From assembly GCF_000739935.1 (NCBI RefSeq), contig NZ_BBJU01000026.1, forward strand, positions 1-64,000: a stretch of DNA of 64,000 bases, in the 5' to 3' direction. The DNA comes from Agrobacterium rubi TR3 = NBRC 13261 (GTDB taxonomy: Bacteria; Pseudomonadota; Alphaproteobacteria; Rhizobiales; Rhizobiaceae). The translations under genes were made by a program, and so were the position numbers. The first letter of the stretch is position 1, and every line of letters starts with the position of its first letter. This document shows, one piece after another, positions 50,815-59,794 of the stretch. The notes beneath the pieces are model-generated. The model had not been told where the DNA came from. It did no database searches and worked only from the letters and a program-made list of their open reading frames with translations.

Positions 50815-51903
50815 TCAAGCCCCCAGCGGTCTGTAGGTATGGGGCAGACCAAACGCTGAAGGACCGAACACCGCAAGCGCTTCCGGCGTGCGCATGATCG
50901 GCGGCACTCTGACCGCGAGCACATTGACACGCTGACCGTAGCGAAGCCGTTCGGTGGTGATGGCTTCCGCCGTGTCCAGATCCAGCACCGTTATCAGGTC
51001 CGGAACGATGGCCAGCACCTTGCCGTCCTTTTCTTCCGCCACCAGATTTTCATTCTGAATACGGATTTTTACGATCGGTGTTGACGGATCGAAGGGCTCG
51101 ATCGTCACGATACCGACCGACCAGCCGTTTTCCTCCTTGCGCACGACATCGATGATCTTGCCCGACGCGATGATCTCCGCATGGCCGTAATGGGTGCCCG
51201 CGAAAAATTCGATCAGTGCTGCCACGGGATCGCGGTGGCTGCCAGAGGCCTCGCGCAGGGTGCGACCGATGCCGATGGCAAGCGACATGGTGGCAGGCAC
51301 GGAAACCCGCTTTGCCGTTTTGCCGTCCATGCCGTAATTGACGATATAGGCCTGCCCGCCCATGCGGATCGTGACGCCGCGCGCGAGCCACTCGGCCTTT
51401 GCAGCGTCTTTGGTCTCGATCAGAACGCAATTGCCGCGCTCGTCGGCGACGGCGACGGGACTGGCCGATACGCCATAGACATTGAAGGTTTCCATTTCGA
51501 GCTGCGGGAAGGCGCGGCCCATGCCATCGGCATCGATGACAGGTATGCGCTTCTTGGCGGCCATGATGATCGGCACCATGGAATTGATGCCGCCCGCCTC
51601 GAAGGGAATAAGGGCATCGACATCAATATCGGTGTGATCCTCATAGCATTCGAGCGCGAGATCGCCTTCGTCGCCGGAAGGTATCTTCTCGATGAGGATC
51701 GTCGGCGCTCCCATCGCACCGCAGGCGACGATGGCGATGTCGTCGGGGACATCCTCCAGGGGCACCAGATAGACAGGCCCGTATTTTGCGATTGCAGCCT
51801 TTGCCAGCAGTTTGCCGATATAGGGGTCGCCACCGCCACCCGTCCCCAGCACAGCTGCACCAACCGCAAGGTCATCGAGATCCTGATCCGTGATGATGTT
51901 CAT
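50815..51903 (-). CDS. DUF917 / S-methyl-thiohydantoin-desulfurase-like protein, paralogue 1
   Basis: 362 residues. Begins ITDQDLDDLAVGAAVLGTGGGGDPYIG, the family signature, then GAPTILIEKIPSGDE, DADGMGRAFPQLEMETFNVYG, and the C-terminal DLITVLDLDTAEAITTERLRYGQRV. Pfam has renamed the family S-Me-THD for a member acting on S-methyl thiohydantoin; most members are uncharacterised. It is a clear tandem paralogue of the next gene upstream, one base away, with matching motifs along the full length. Product and substrate here are inferred only from the hydantoin-type neighbours. Confidence 0.85.
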   Translation of the reverse strand: MNIITDQDLDDLAVGAAVLGTGGGGDPYIGKLLAKAAIAKYGPVYLVPLEDVPDDIAIVACGAMGAPTILIEKIPSGDEGDLALECYEDHTDIDVDALIPFEAGGINSMVPIIMAAKKRIPVIDADGMGRAFPQLEMETFNVYGVSASPVAVADERGNCVLIETKDAAKAEWLARGVTIRMGGQAYIVNYGMDGKTAKRVSVPATMSLAIGIGRTLREASGSHRDPVAALIEFFAGTHYGHAEIIASGKIIDVVRKEENGWSVGIVTIEPFDPSTPIVKIRIQNENLVAEEKDGKVLAIVPDLITVLDLDTAEAITTERLRYGQRVNVLAVRVPPIMRTPEALAVFGPSAFGLPHTYRPLGA

Positions 51904-51904
51904 G

Positions 51905-52993
51905 TCAAACGGTCTCCTCTATCGAGGTAAAGGGTTCTTTCAGCCCGAAGCAGGAGGGGCCGAAAACGGCAAGCGCTTCCGGTGTGCGCATAATCTCCGG
52001 CACGGATACGGCAACCACGGTCACTCGCTGGCCATAGCGCAGGTTCTCGTTGGTGATCGGCTCTGCGGTTTCGGTGTTCATGATGCAGATCAGGTCCGGC
52101 ACGATGGCCTTCACCTTGCCATCCACCCGTGCGATCAGGTTTTCGTTCTGTATCTCGATTTCCATCTGCGAGGAAAAGGGAGCGATGCCATCGATGCGTG
52201 CCCGTCCCATGGTAAAGCCCGCCCGCGTTTCGCGCATGACATCGGTGATCTTGCCGGAAAAGATGATGCGACCGTAACGGTAAAGCGTCGAGGGCAGAAA
52301 CCCCAGCAACGCCTCGATGGGGTTGCGGTGTTCGTCACGCGCCTTACGCATCACTTCGCCGATGCGAATGGCGAGCGTCAGCGTGTTGGGGATGGCAGTG
52401 CGTTTCACCTCCGCACCGCTCATGGCATATTCGGCGATATAGGCGCAGCCACCCATGCGCATGGCGACGGCGCGCGACAGCCATTCCATCTGGCGGTTAT
52501 CGACAGCCTCGATCAGCGCGCAATCGCCCCACTCGTTGCTGACGGCCATGGGCGAGCCGGAAATGCCATAGACACCGAAGGTTTCCATTTCCAGATAGGG
52601 AAAGGCGCGGCCCATGCCGTCGGCATCGACAATCGGAAGTCCAAGCCGTGCTCCGACGACGAGGGGAATCGTCGAATTGATGCCGCCGATTTCGATTGGC
52701 ATCGTAAACGACGCTTTCTGATCGAGCCGTTTTTCCAGCCGGTGCAACGAGGCGATGGCTTCGTCCCCAGACGGTATCTTTTCCACCAGTACGGTCGGCG
52801 CACCCATCATGGCAGTTGGAATGACAAGGCTGTCGTCGGGTATGTCTTGCGGGTCGACTAGCTCGACCTCGCAGCCTTCATCCAGGCATTGCTGCACCAT
52901 GAGACGACCGACATAGGGGTCGCCACCGCCACCGGTGCCGAGGAAAGCGGCGCCGACGGCAAGATCGGCAAGATGTTCGCGTGTGAGTTTCAT
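51905..52993 (-). CDS. DUF917 / S-methyl-thiohydantoin-desulfurase-like protein, paralogue 2
   Basis: 362 residues, exactly the length of its downstream paralogue. Shares LAVGAAFLGTGGGGDPYVG, GAPTVLVEKIPSGDE, DADGMGRAFPYLEMETFGVYG and PEIMRTPEALAVFGPS with it. The differences are spread along the protein, so this is an old duplication rather than a recent one. Two copies could form a heteromeric enzyme or act on two related intermediates. Lies 11 bp after the HyuA-type gene. Confidence 0.85.
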   Translation of the reverse strand: MKLTREHLADLAVGAAFLGTGGGGDPYVGRLMVQQCLDEGCEVELVDPQDIPDDSLVIPTAMMGAPTVLVEKIPSGDEAIASLHRLEKRLDQKASFTMPIEIGGINSTIPLVVGARLGLPIVDADGMGRAFPYLEMETFGVYGISGSPMAVSNEWGDCALIEAVDNRQMEWLSRAVAMRMGGCAYIAEYAMSGAEVKRTAIPNTLTLAIRIGEVMRKARDEHRNPIEALLGFLPSTLYRYGRIIFSGKITDVMRETRAGFTMGRARIDGIAPFSSQMEIEIQNENLIARVDGKVKAIVPDLICIMNTETAEPITNENLRYGQRVTVVAVSVPEIMRTPEALAVFGPSCFGLKEPFTSIEETV

Positions 52994-53004
52994 CGCAGGG
53001 CTCC

Positions 53005-54546
53005 TCAGCCAATCACCAGTTCGCCGACAGCCTTGACGCGGATGCGTGTGGCACTGCCGGGCAGATAGGCGAGCGGTACCTCTTCGATATCCATGATCTT
53101 GACGGATGCCGGTGCTGCACCCGCCTTGATCGCCCGCTCGGCGGCTTCAGCCTTGGCCCCTGCCAGCACGACGTCACGCGATGTGCCTTCCAGCGAAAAG
53201 ATGCGGTCGATTTCTCCCCCGACCTGAGCAATAGCTGCGCCGATGGCGTTTGCGACGGAAGCGTTTTCCGGTCTGATGACCTTGGAGGCCGACGGCAGAT
53301 CACGCGATACGAGAATGGAGCCACCACCAACGAGGATGACCGGAAGCGGTTCGGCACTGGTTTTCATGCGGTCCACAGCTTCGTCCACCATCCGATGCAT
53401 GGTGGCTATCGCCGCCTCGATGGTGCTGGCCGGGATGTGGGCGACGCGGGAACGGTCGCCGATATCTTCCAGCCCAGCCGCGACGACAATATCCGTTGTG
53501 GTCAGCATATCGCCGCCGAACACCATCGCCTTCGAGGTGATTTCATAGCCGACGGAGTCAGGCCCGATACGGGTGCCGTCATCGCGCACCAGCGAGCCGC
53601 CGCCAAGGCCGATGGCCAGCACGTCCGGCATGCGGAAGTTGGTGCGCACGCCGCCAATATCGACCGCAACGGCGGATTCGCGCGGGAACCCCTGCATCAG
53701 CATACCGACATCGGATGTCGTGCCGCCGATATCGACCACCATGGCTTCTTTTTCTCCAGCCAGAAGCGCTGCGCCGCGCATGGAGTTGGTGGGGCCGGAA
53801 GCGAAGGTCAGCACCGGGTAACGCTCGACATAATCGGGTGCCATCAGCGTGCCGTCATTCTGGCTGACGTAGAAAGGCGCCGTGATCGACAGCTCCTTCA
53901 GGGCATCGCGGAACGACGACACGACCTTCTTCGACAGGTCGGCCAGCGACGCATTCATGATCGAGGCATTTTCGCGTTCCAGAAAACCGACGCGGCCGAT
54001 TTCGTGGCTGAGGGACAGAGCGATGCCCGGAACTTCCTCGCGCAGGATCTCTGCGGCACGAAGCTCCATTTCCGGCGTAACCGGCGAAAACACCGAGGTG
54101 ATGGCAGCCGTTCTCAAGCCCCGCTCGCGGATGGTCCGCGCCACATCCATCAATCCTTTTTCGTCCAGCGGCGCGATCTTGCGTCCGTCGAACTCATGGC
54201 CGCCATGCAGCATGAAGGTGTGACGGCCGAGCGTATCGGCAAGGTCCTTCGGCCAGTCAGTGAGCGGCGGCAATCCTTTAGTGGCAGGCAGGCCGAGCCT
54301 GACGGCGGCGACTTCGAGCAGGCGTTTGCGCTCCACGACGGCGTTGGTGAAATGGGTGGTGCCGATCATGACCGCCTGGATTTGTGTGACCGATACGCCG
54401 GTCATGTCCAAAAGCTTTTTCATGACGGCAACGATGCCCGAGCCGACGTCCGCCGTCGTCGGGCTCTTGCATGCGCCAATCACGGCGGCTCCGTCCATCA
54501 GAGCAGCGTCCGTGTTGGTGCCGCCCACATCAATCCCTATACGCAT
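53005..54546 (-). CDS. Hydantoinase/oxoprolinase family protein, HyuA-like ATPase subunit
   Basis: 513 residues from ATG 54546 with AGGAGAAAGAC upstream; the frame extends to 54621 but without support. Begins RIGIDVGGTNTDAAL, the ribonuclease-H-like ATP-binding motif of this superfamily, with a second phosphate loop VVDIGGTTSDVGML near 270 and LGGGSLV downstream. Members open hydantoin, oxoproline or related rings with ATP, or carboxylate acetone. The usual large HyuB partner is missing from the window; the two DUF917 proteins take its place next door, a pairing also seen in other genomes. This copy is shorter than HyuA of two-subunit enzymes (about 680 residues). Confidence 0.86.
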   Translation of the reverse strand: MRIGIDVGGTNTDAALMDGAAVIGACKSPTTADVGSGIVAVMKKLLDMTGVSVTQIQAVMIGTTHFTNAVVERKRLLEVAAVRLGLPATKGLPPLTDWPKDLADTLGRHTFMLHGGHEFDGRKIAPLDEKGLMDVARTIRERGLRTAAITSVFSPVTPEMELRAAEILREEVPGIALSLSHEIGRVGFLERENASIMNASLADLSKKVVSSFRDALKELSITAPFYVSQNDGTLMAPDYVERYPVLTFASGPTNSMRGAALLAGEKEAMVVDIGGTTSDVGMLMQGFPRESAVAVDIGGVRTNFRMPDVLAIGLGGGSLVRDDGTRIGPDSVGYEITSKAMVFGGDMLTTTDIVVAAGLEDIGDRSRVAHIPASTIEAAIATMHRMVDEAVDRMKTSAEPLPVILVGGGSILVSRDLPSASKVIRPENASVANAIGAAIAQVGGEIDRIFSLEGTSRDVVLAGAKAEAAERAIKAGAAPASVKIMDIEEVPLAYLPGSATRIRVKAVGELVIG

Positions 54547-54650
54547 GTCTTTCTCCTGACTTGTCTTCAGACAATAAGCGCCCGTTGCTGCGGACATTGC
54601 CCGCACGCCGGTTCGCCTCATCGATGGTTTGTTTCAGCGATTGCGGCCCT

Positions 54651-55709
54651 TTAGGCCATCAATGCCTCCGATCTTTCCGGGTCCCAGCTCACGCCCACCG
54701 CCTGTCCAGGCGAGAAGCGCTCCACATGGGACTGATTTTGTCTTTCGGAGATGATCTCCTTGGTGCCGATGGAGAGCCGGTAACGGACCAGAGCGCCTTG
54801 ATAGGTCTCAGAGATCACGGTTGCGGGCAGACCGGTTCCGGCTGGGCCGACGATCACATTTTCAGGCCGCACGACGAGTTTGACTGCCGTTCCCTCGGCC
54901 ATGTCAGTCGCCGGTGCACGGGTCAACGCGGTGACATCACCAAAGCCAACACGCAACCGCTCGCCTTCGCGTCCTTTGACGGTGACATCGATCACGTTCG
55001 ATTGGCCGATGAAGGTCGTCACGAACAACGTTCTCGGGCGCTCGTAGATTTCCTGCGGTGTTCCGACCTGTTCGACACGGGCTTTCTGCATCACGCCGAT
55101 GCGGTCGGACATGGTCAGCGCCTCATCCTGGTCATGGGTGACATAGACCGTGGTGATGCCGAGCTTTTTCTGCAAATCCTTGATCCAGTATTTCATCTCC
55201 TCGCGCAGAGCCTTGTCGAGTGCCGACAGCGGCTCGTCCAGAAGCAAAATGCGCGGTTCGGTCACCAGCACGCGCGCCAGTGCCACGCGTTGCTGCTCGC
55301 CACCAGAAAGCTGGCGCTGATAACGGTTTTCATAGCCCACGAGGCCGACCTGGCTGAGAGCGAAGGCCACGGCCTTGTCGATCTCTGCGGGCGACTTTTT
55401 GCGCAGCTTGAGGCCAAAACCGATGTTTTCGGCAACATTCATATGGGGAAAGATCGCATAGTTCTGGAAGACGATGCCGATATCGCGTTTTTCCGGTGGC
55501 AAGCCCGTCACGTCATCCGAGCCGATCAGGATTTGGCCGGCACTGGGGCGGATAAAGCCCGCGATCATGCGCAGCGTCGTGGACTTGCCGCAGCCCGAAG
55601 GCCCGAGCAGGGAAAAGAACTCCCCCTGCTTGATGTGCAAGTCAACACCCGCAACCGCCACCGTGTTGCCATACGATTTGACGAGGTTTTTTAACTGGAT
55701 ATCCGACAT
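54651..55709 (-). CDS. ABC transporter ATP-binding protein, PotA type
   Basis: 352 residues. Walker A GPSGCGKST near 36-44, signature LSGGEQQRVALARVL and Walker B ILLLDEPLSALDKAL, then a C-terminal TOBE domain (about 275-350) with KLVVRPENV. The TOBE domain and the gene order with two type-I permeases and a PotD-like binding protein place it with spermidine/putrescine/iron-type importers, which also carry other small polar molecules. Likely energises uptake of the cluster's substrate. Confidence 0.93.
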   Translation of the reverse strand: MSDIQLKNLVKSYGNTVAVAGVDLHIKQGEFFSLLGPSGCGKSTTLRMIAGFIRPSAGQILIGSDDVTGLPPEKRDIGIVFQNYAIFPHMNVAENIGFGLKLRKKSPAEIDKAVAFALSQVGLVGYENRYQRQLSGGEQQRVALARVLVTEPRILLLDEPLSALDKALREEMKYWIKDLQKKLGITTVYVTHDQDEALTMSDRIGVMQKARVEQVGTPQEIYERPRTLFVTTFIGQSNVIDVTVKGREGERLRVGFGDVTALTRAPATDMAEGTAVKLVVRPENVIVGPAGTGLPATVISETYQGALVRYRLSIGTKEIISERQNQSHVERFSPGQAVGVSWDPERSEALMA

Positions 55710-55782
55710 CGTCCTGTATTTCCCATCTGTCCGTTGGCTGGTGGCCGCGCAATGCGGCCACCGGTTCCATCGTCTATCTTGA

Positions 55783-56892
55783 TCAGCCTGCGAAGATTTC
55801 GTTCACGGTCTCGACGATCTCGTCTTCGTTCTCCAGATAGGCCTTCCAGTCCGGCAACCAGAAATCCTTGATGGCATCGGCGCTGTTGACGATGCCCGAT
55901 TTGACGAGATTATCAGGCAGAACCGCGTTGGAAACCGTCGGGCGCAGATAGAATTCCTTGCCCATATTGGTCATGAAGGATGGCTCCAGCGCGCGGTTGA
56001 GCAGCGCATAGGCCAGTTTCTTCTGGGTCGGTTCGGAATAGCGGCTGATCGTGTAGGTCTGTGTCAGAATCGGCTGCAATTCCTTCCAGTACATGACAGC
56101 AAACGGCGCACCCTTGTCATGCGCCTGCATGGGTTCTGCGTCGCTCTGCACGGCTATGACCACCTCGCCGCGATCCATCAACGTCTGCATGTTGCCGGTG
56201 AAGTCGGAAATCTTGGCGGGCATCAAGGCGCGCATCGCCTCATAACCGGCGTCCAGATCATACTGATCCTTGCCGAACAGGCTGCACGCCACGAGGAAGA
56301 AGTCCATCTGCAAGGTGTTGGACGTGATGTAGGTTCCGCGCTTGCCGGCAAATTCCGGCTTCCACATATCCTTAAAGCTCGTGGGTGGCGGTGTGACGAG
56401 ATCGGTGCGGTAGGCGTGAACATACTGGTTGAACGCCCAGGTGACGCCGACGCCGTTGGAGGTTGCGAATGGCCAAAGGTTCTTGCCGTTTGGAAGGTTG
56501 GGAAGGATTTCCTCGATCGTGTGGAAGAAATCACCTGCCGCCGCTGTCTTGAACATTTCCGGCAGGTTCCAGTTCGTTACGTCAAGCGGCGGCTTTTGTG
56601 GGCCATTGGCGACGAATTTCGGGAACCACGGCCAGGTCGAGTCATATTCGATCTTGCAGTTGTAATCCTTGGCGAAATCCGTGAGCAGATATTTGTGAAC
56701 GAGCTCGCCCCAGGGACCGCCCCATTCGCCGATGCGCAGGACAGCGCCACCGGCATCGAAAACGGAGCCATCATAGGTCACGTCCTGCGAAAACGCATGA
56801 TTGATGTTGAACAGCGGCAGCGTGGCTGCTGCGGCACCCAGTTTCAGAAGCTTGCGGCGATTGGGATCGAATGTCTTTCCAGTCATGTCCAT
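55783..56892 (-). CDS. Periplasmic binding protein, PotD type, of the hydantoin-type cluster
   Basis: 369 residues. A twin-arginine signal (NRRKLLKLGAAAATLPLF, about 11-35) precedes a mature spermidine/putrescine-binding-like fold: LRIGEWGGPWGELV, CKIEYDSTWPWFPK, GVTWAFNQYVHAYRTD and the AYALLNRALEPSFMTNMGKEFYLRPT end. GGGGAAC lies in front of the start. Specificity cannot be read from sequence, but the neighbours argue for a hydantoin, thiohydantoin or related amide. Confidence 0.9.
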   Translation of the reverse strand: MDMTGKTFDPNRRKLLKLGAAAATLPLFNINHAFSQDVTYDGSVFDAGGAVLRIGEWGGPWGELVHKYLLTDFAKDYNCKIEYDSTWPWFPKFVANGPQKPPLDVTNWNLPEMFKTAAAGDFFHTIEEILPNLPNGKNLWPFATSNGVGVTWAFNQYVHAYRTDLVTPPPTSFKDMWKPEFAGKRGTYITSNTLQMDFFLVACSLFGKDQYDLDAGYEAMRALMPAKISDFTGNMQTLMDRGEVVIAVQSDAEPMQAHDKGAPFAVMYWKELQPILTQTYTISRYSEPTQKKLAYALLNRALEPSFMTNMGKEFYLRPTVSNAVLPDNLVKSGIVNSADAIKDFWLPDWKAYLENEDEIVETVNEIFAG

Positions 56893-56950
56893 GTTCCCCT
56901 TTTTTGAACTTATGGATGCGGGATCGGTCTTTTCAGTCTCTGGCAGCGGT

Positions 56951-57754
56951 TCAGCCGCCGAAGATACGTTTCAGATTGACGAGTTTGGAGGTCGCGATCA
57001 TCGAGACCACCACGAGCAGGATGGCGAAGATACCGGCAGCCGCTGCCGTCGGCTCGAAGGCGTAACGAAGCGCCACATACATCGCCATCGGCAAAGTTTG
57101 CAGGTTCGGCGTCGACAAAAACAGCGTCACTTCGAACTGGCCGAAGGAAATGATGAAGGCGAAGATCGTGCCCGCGGAAATGGCCGGTGCGATGATCTTC
57201 AGCGTGATCAGCCTGAAGGCCGTAAACGGAGACGCGCCGAGCGAACGGGCCGCCTCTTCCAGGCTGCGGTCGAAACCGACGAGCGATGCCGTGACCGTTG
57301 CGATTACGAATGGGCAGGTGACGATGACATGGCCGATGACGAGGCCGGTCAGACTGCGCGCCAGCCCGATGCCGGAGGTGACATAGAAGACATAGAGCGC
57401 GAGGCCAAGCACGACGCCGGGCAGAACGATGGGCATCATGAAGAAGGAGCGCAACATGCCGATCAACGGGCCGGTGGCGCGCGACAGGAAAAGTGCTGCC
57501 ATGGTGCCGAGCACGGTGGAGATCGCCGTCGAAATCGCGGCAACCATGAACGACACACCATAGGCTGACAAGAAAGCGGGGGACGTCAGGAAGGCGTAGA
57601 CCCAGCGCAGCGAAAAGCCCTGCGGAGGAAAGGTCAGATAATCCCCCGAATTCAGCCCGGCCAGCACCACGATAACGACCGGCACGAGCAGAATGGTGAG
57701 CGTCAGAAGCGATATGATCTTGAAGACCAGAGGAATGGGAGATTCGTCGCGCAT
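56951..57754 (-). CDS. ABC transporter permease, PotC type
   Basis: 267 residues from ATG 57754, which overlaps the stop of the upstream permease (TGATG). The open frame to 57916 is read-through. About six membrane segments (LVFKIISLLTLTILLVPVVIVVLAGL at about 7-32), with the EAA loop EEAARSLGASPFTAFRLITLKI. Pairs with the PotB-type permease. Confidence 0.93.
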   Translation of the reverse strand: MRDESPIPLVFKIISLLTLTILLVPVVIVVLAGLNSGDYLTFPPQGFSLRWVYAFLTSPAFLSAYGVSFMVAAISTAISTVLGTMAALFLSRATGPLIGMLRSFFMMPIVLPGVVLGLALYVFYVTSGIGLARSLTGLVIGHVIVTCPFVIATVTASLVGFDRSLEEAARSLGASPFTAFRLITLKIIAPAISAGTIFAFIISFGQFEVTLFLSTPNLQTLPMAMYVALRYAFEPTAAAAGIFAILLVVVSMIATSKLVNLKRIFGG

Positions 57755-58641
57755 CAGCTGCGTCCTCCTGTCGTGCGCATGGCAACCCGCTGGTAGACGG
57801 CAATGGCCATGAGGCTGGTGACGAAAAGTACGACAGCAATGGCAGCGCCAAACTGCCACCGACCGGTTTCGGCCACCTGCTGGTAAATATGGATCGGCAT
57901 GACCATGACCTTCCATCCACCCATCAGCGCGGGCACCACATAGGACGAAATGGCGAGCGCGAAGACCAGAAGGGTTCCAGCGAGAATTCCCGGCATGGAC
58001 AGCGGCAGGACGATCGACGTAAACGCCTTGGCGCGAGATGCACCCAGAGACCGTGCGGCTTCTTCCAGCGACGGATGGATCGACTTGATGATGCCGATCA
58101 GCGACAGAACCATGAAGGGCAGCGTGATCTGCACAAGCCCGATCACGACACCGAACGTATTGTACATCAACGGCAGCGGTGCGGAAATGACGCCCATCTT
58201 GATCAGTGCGCCATTGATGAGCCCGTTATCGCCCAAGAGAACCATCAGACCATAGAGACGGATGACCATGTCGAGCTGCATGGACGACAGCACCAGGATC
58301 ATCAACAGCGCGTTGCGGCCGGGGTTGACGGTCTTGGCGATGACGTAGGCCAGTGGATAACCGAAGAGAAGGCATATGAGCGACACGACCGCCGCAATGC
58401 CCACCGAGCGCAGGATGGATTCGTAATAGATCGAGCGCGTGAAGATGCGCACGAAATTGTCGAAGGTGATTACGCTCGACAGGCTGATGACGCCAGCCGT
58501 CGACTTGTTGAAAGCGAGAGCGAACAGTGAGGCGGTCGGCACGACGAAGAAGACAAGGAAGAACAGGAATGCAGGAAGCACGAGCAACCAGAAGAGCCCA
58601 CCGGAAAAGAAGCGTTCTCTTATCCGAATGCCGACCGACAT
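57754..58641 (-). CDS. ABC transporter permease, PotB type
   Basis: 295 residues from ATG 58641, which has a strong AAAGGAG six bases upstream; starts up to 58692 are in frame but weaker. About six membrane segments beginning GLFWLLVLPAFLFFLVFFVVP, with the EAA loop EEAARSLGASRAKAFTSIVLPLSMPG. Forms the importer channel with the PotC-type protein and the ATPase at 54651-55709. Confidence 0.93.
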   Translation of the reverse strand: MSVGIRIRERFFSGGLFWLLVLPAFLFFLVFFVVPTASLFALAFNKSTAGVISLSSVITFDNFVRIFTRSIYYESILRSVGIAAVVSLICLLFGYPLAYVIAKTVNPGRNALLMILVLSSMQLDMVIRLYGLMVLLGDNGLINGALIKMGVISAPLPLMYNTFGVVIGLVQITLPFMVLSLIGIIKSIHPSLEEAARSLGASRAKAFTSIVLPLSMPGILAGTLLVFALAISSYVVPALMGGWKVMVMPIHIYQQVAETGRWQFGAAIAVVLFVTSLMAIAVYQRVAMRTTGGRS

Positions 58642-58704
58642 CGTGCTCCTTTCTGCGGTATTGCTGATTGCGCCTGTTGCCATATCCATCATCCCGTCTC
58701 GTGA

Positions 58705-59478
58705 TTATTCGGCCGCTAGCGGCAGCATGGCCTCGTGCAGCACATCATAACCGACCAATGCTTTCTCAGGTGGTGCAGGATAGGTCGTCTTGCTTTGCGT
58801 CAGACCAGCACGAACCAAGCCTGCGGCGATCGAGATCGCGGTCGGTATAGGGTCGATAACCGGGACATCTATGCCCTTGGCGAGAAGACCGGCCCGCAAC
58901 CCGGCAGCACAGCCCATCAGCCCGGTGCAGCCGAAGACGAGCGCTTCTGCGCCATCTTCCTCTACGGCTTTACGACCTTCCTCGATCAATCGGCTCAGTG
59001 TTTCGGTCATATCCGTCTCCAGATCGAGAACCGGAATATCGACGCTGCGCACCGATGCCAACTTGGTGGAAAGGCCACACAGCGCTGCCGTGTTCTCGAA
59101 GGATGGCCTCAAGCGCCGCATGACCGTGATGACGGAAAATGTGTGGCCGAGCATGGCGGCGATGTGCATTCCGGTTTGTGCCGGACCAACCACCACCATA
59201 TCGGTAATTTCACGCGCAGGCCGCAGCCCTGGGTCTCCCATGCAGTCTATGATGACCGCATCGACGCCGTCTCTATCGGCTTTCCTCACTTCGACCAATG
59301 TGCCGGGCACGGACATCGCGGCTTCGAATTCGCTTTCGATGGAACCGGGACCGGTCGCGATCTCGGCATGGGATATCACAATACCCGGATATTCCAGCGC
59401 CTTGAGGTCCGCAAGCTTGCGAAATCCTCTGGTCACCAGCGGCGAGATGACGCGGATATGGACAGTGTCATCTTGCAT
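58705..59478 (-). CDS. Asp/Glu/hydantoin racemase family protein
   Basis: 257 residues, GGGAGG upstream of the ATG. Cofactor-independent racemase fold with the two cysteines that act as acid-base pair: C79 in IIDCMGDPG and C184 in VFGCTGLMG. Hydantoin racemases of this family interconvert the isomers of 5-substituted hydantoins so that a stereospecific ring-opening enzyme can consume both. As the first gene of the minus-strand cluster it supports the hydantoin reading of the whole operon. Aspartate racemase or maleate isomerase are alternative members of the family. Confidence 0.88.
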   Translation of the reverse strand: MQDDTVHIRVISPLVTRGFRKLADLKALEYPGIVISHAEIATGPGSIESEFEAAMSVPGTLVEVRKADRDGVDAVIIDCMGDPGLRPAREITDMVVVGPAQTGMHIAAMLGHTFSVITVMRRLRPSFENTAALCGLSTKLASVRSVDIPVLDLETDMTETLSRLIEEGRKAVEEDGAEALVFGCTGLMGCAAGLRAGLLAKGIDVPVIDPIPTAISIAAGLVRAGLTQSKTTYPAPPEKALVGYDVLHEAMLPLAAE

Positions 59479-59794
59479 CGAGACCTCCCGCCTTCGTTTA
59501 CGATGACGTTAACGTGCAACGCTTAGGGGCAGAGGGGAAGCGTGGGAAGGAGTAGGTAGGCGCCTGTTTCGGATGGGTAGCTACCACCAAAATGCGATCA
59601 AAAACCTATCCTTTCAGATAGTATTTTTGCGCAAAACACCAGCATCTTGTAACGATGATTAATTTGTAGTCGGAGTTTTTTGCTAGAATCAACAATGGGA
59701 TGTGTAGCGCGCTCAATACCTCAAGGCATCTAAAACAAGCACAGGTTGGAGCGCTCAGACGAAGTCCCAAATATTTACAGCAAGACCGGGTTTG
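59479..59794. other. Promoter region of the hydantoin-type operon and 3' end of the second sugar importer
   Basis: AT-rich between about 59580 and 59700, consistent with a promoter for the minus-strand racemase-led operon. I could not fix -35/-10 boxes or a MalT-type box. No terminator is evident for the importer operon that ends at 59795, so read-through into the racemase operon is possible. Confidence 0.4.
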
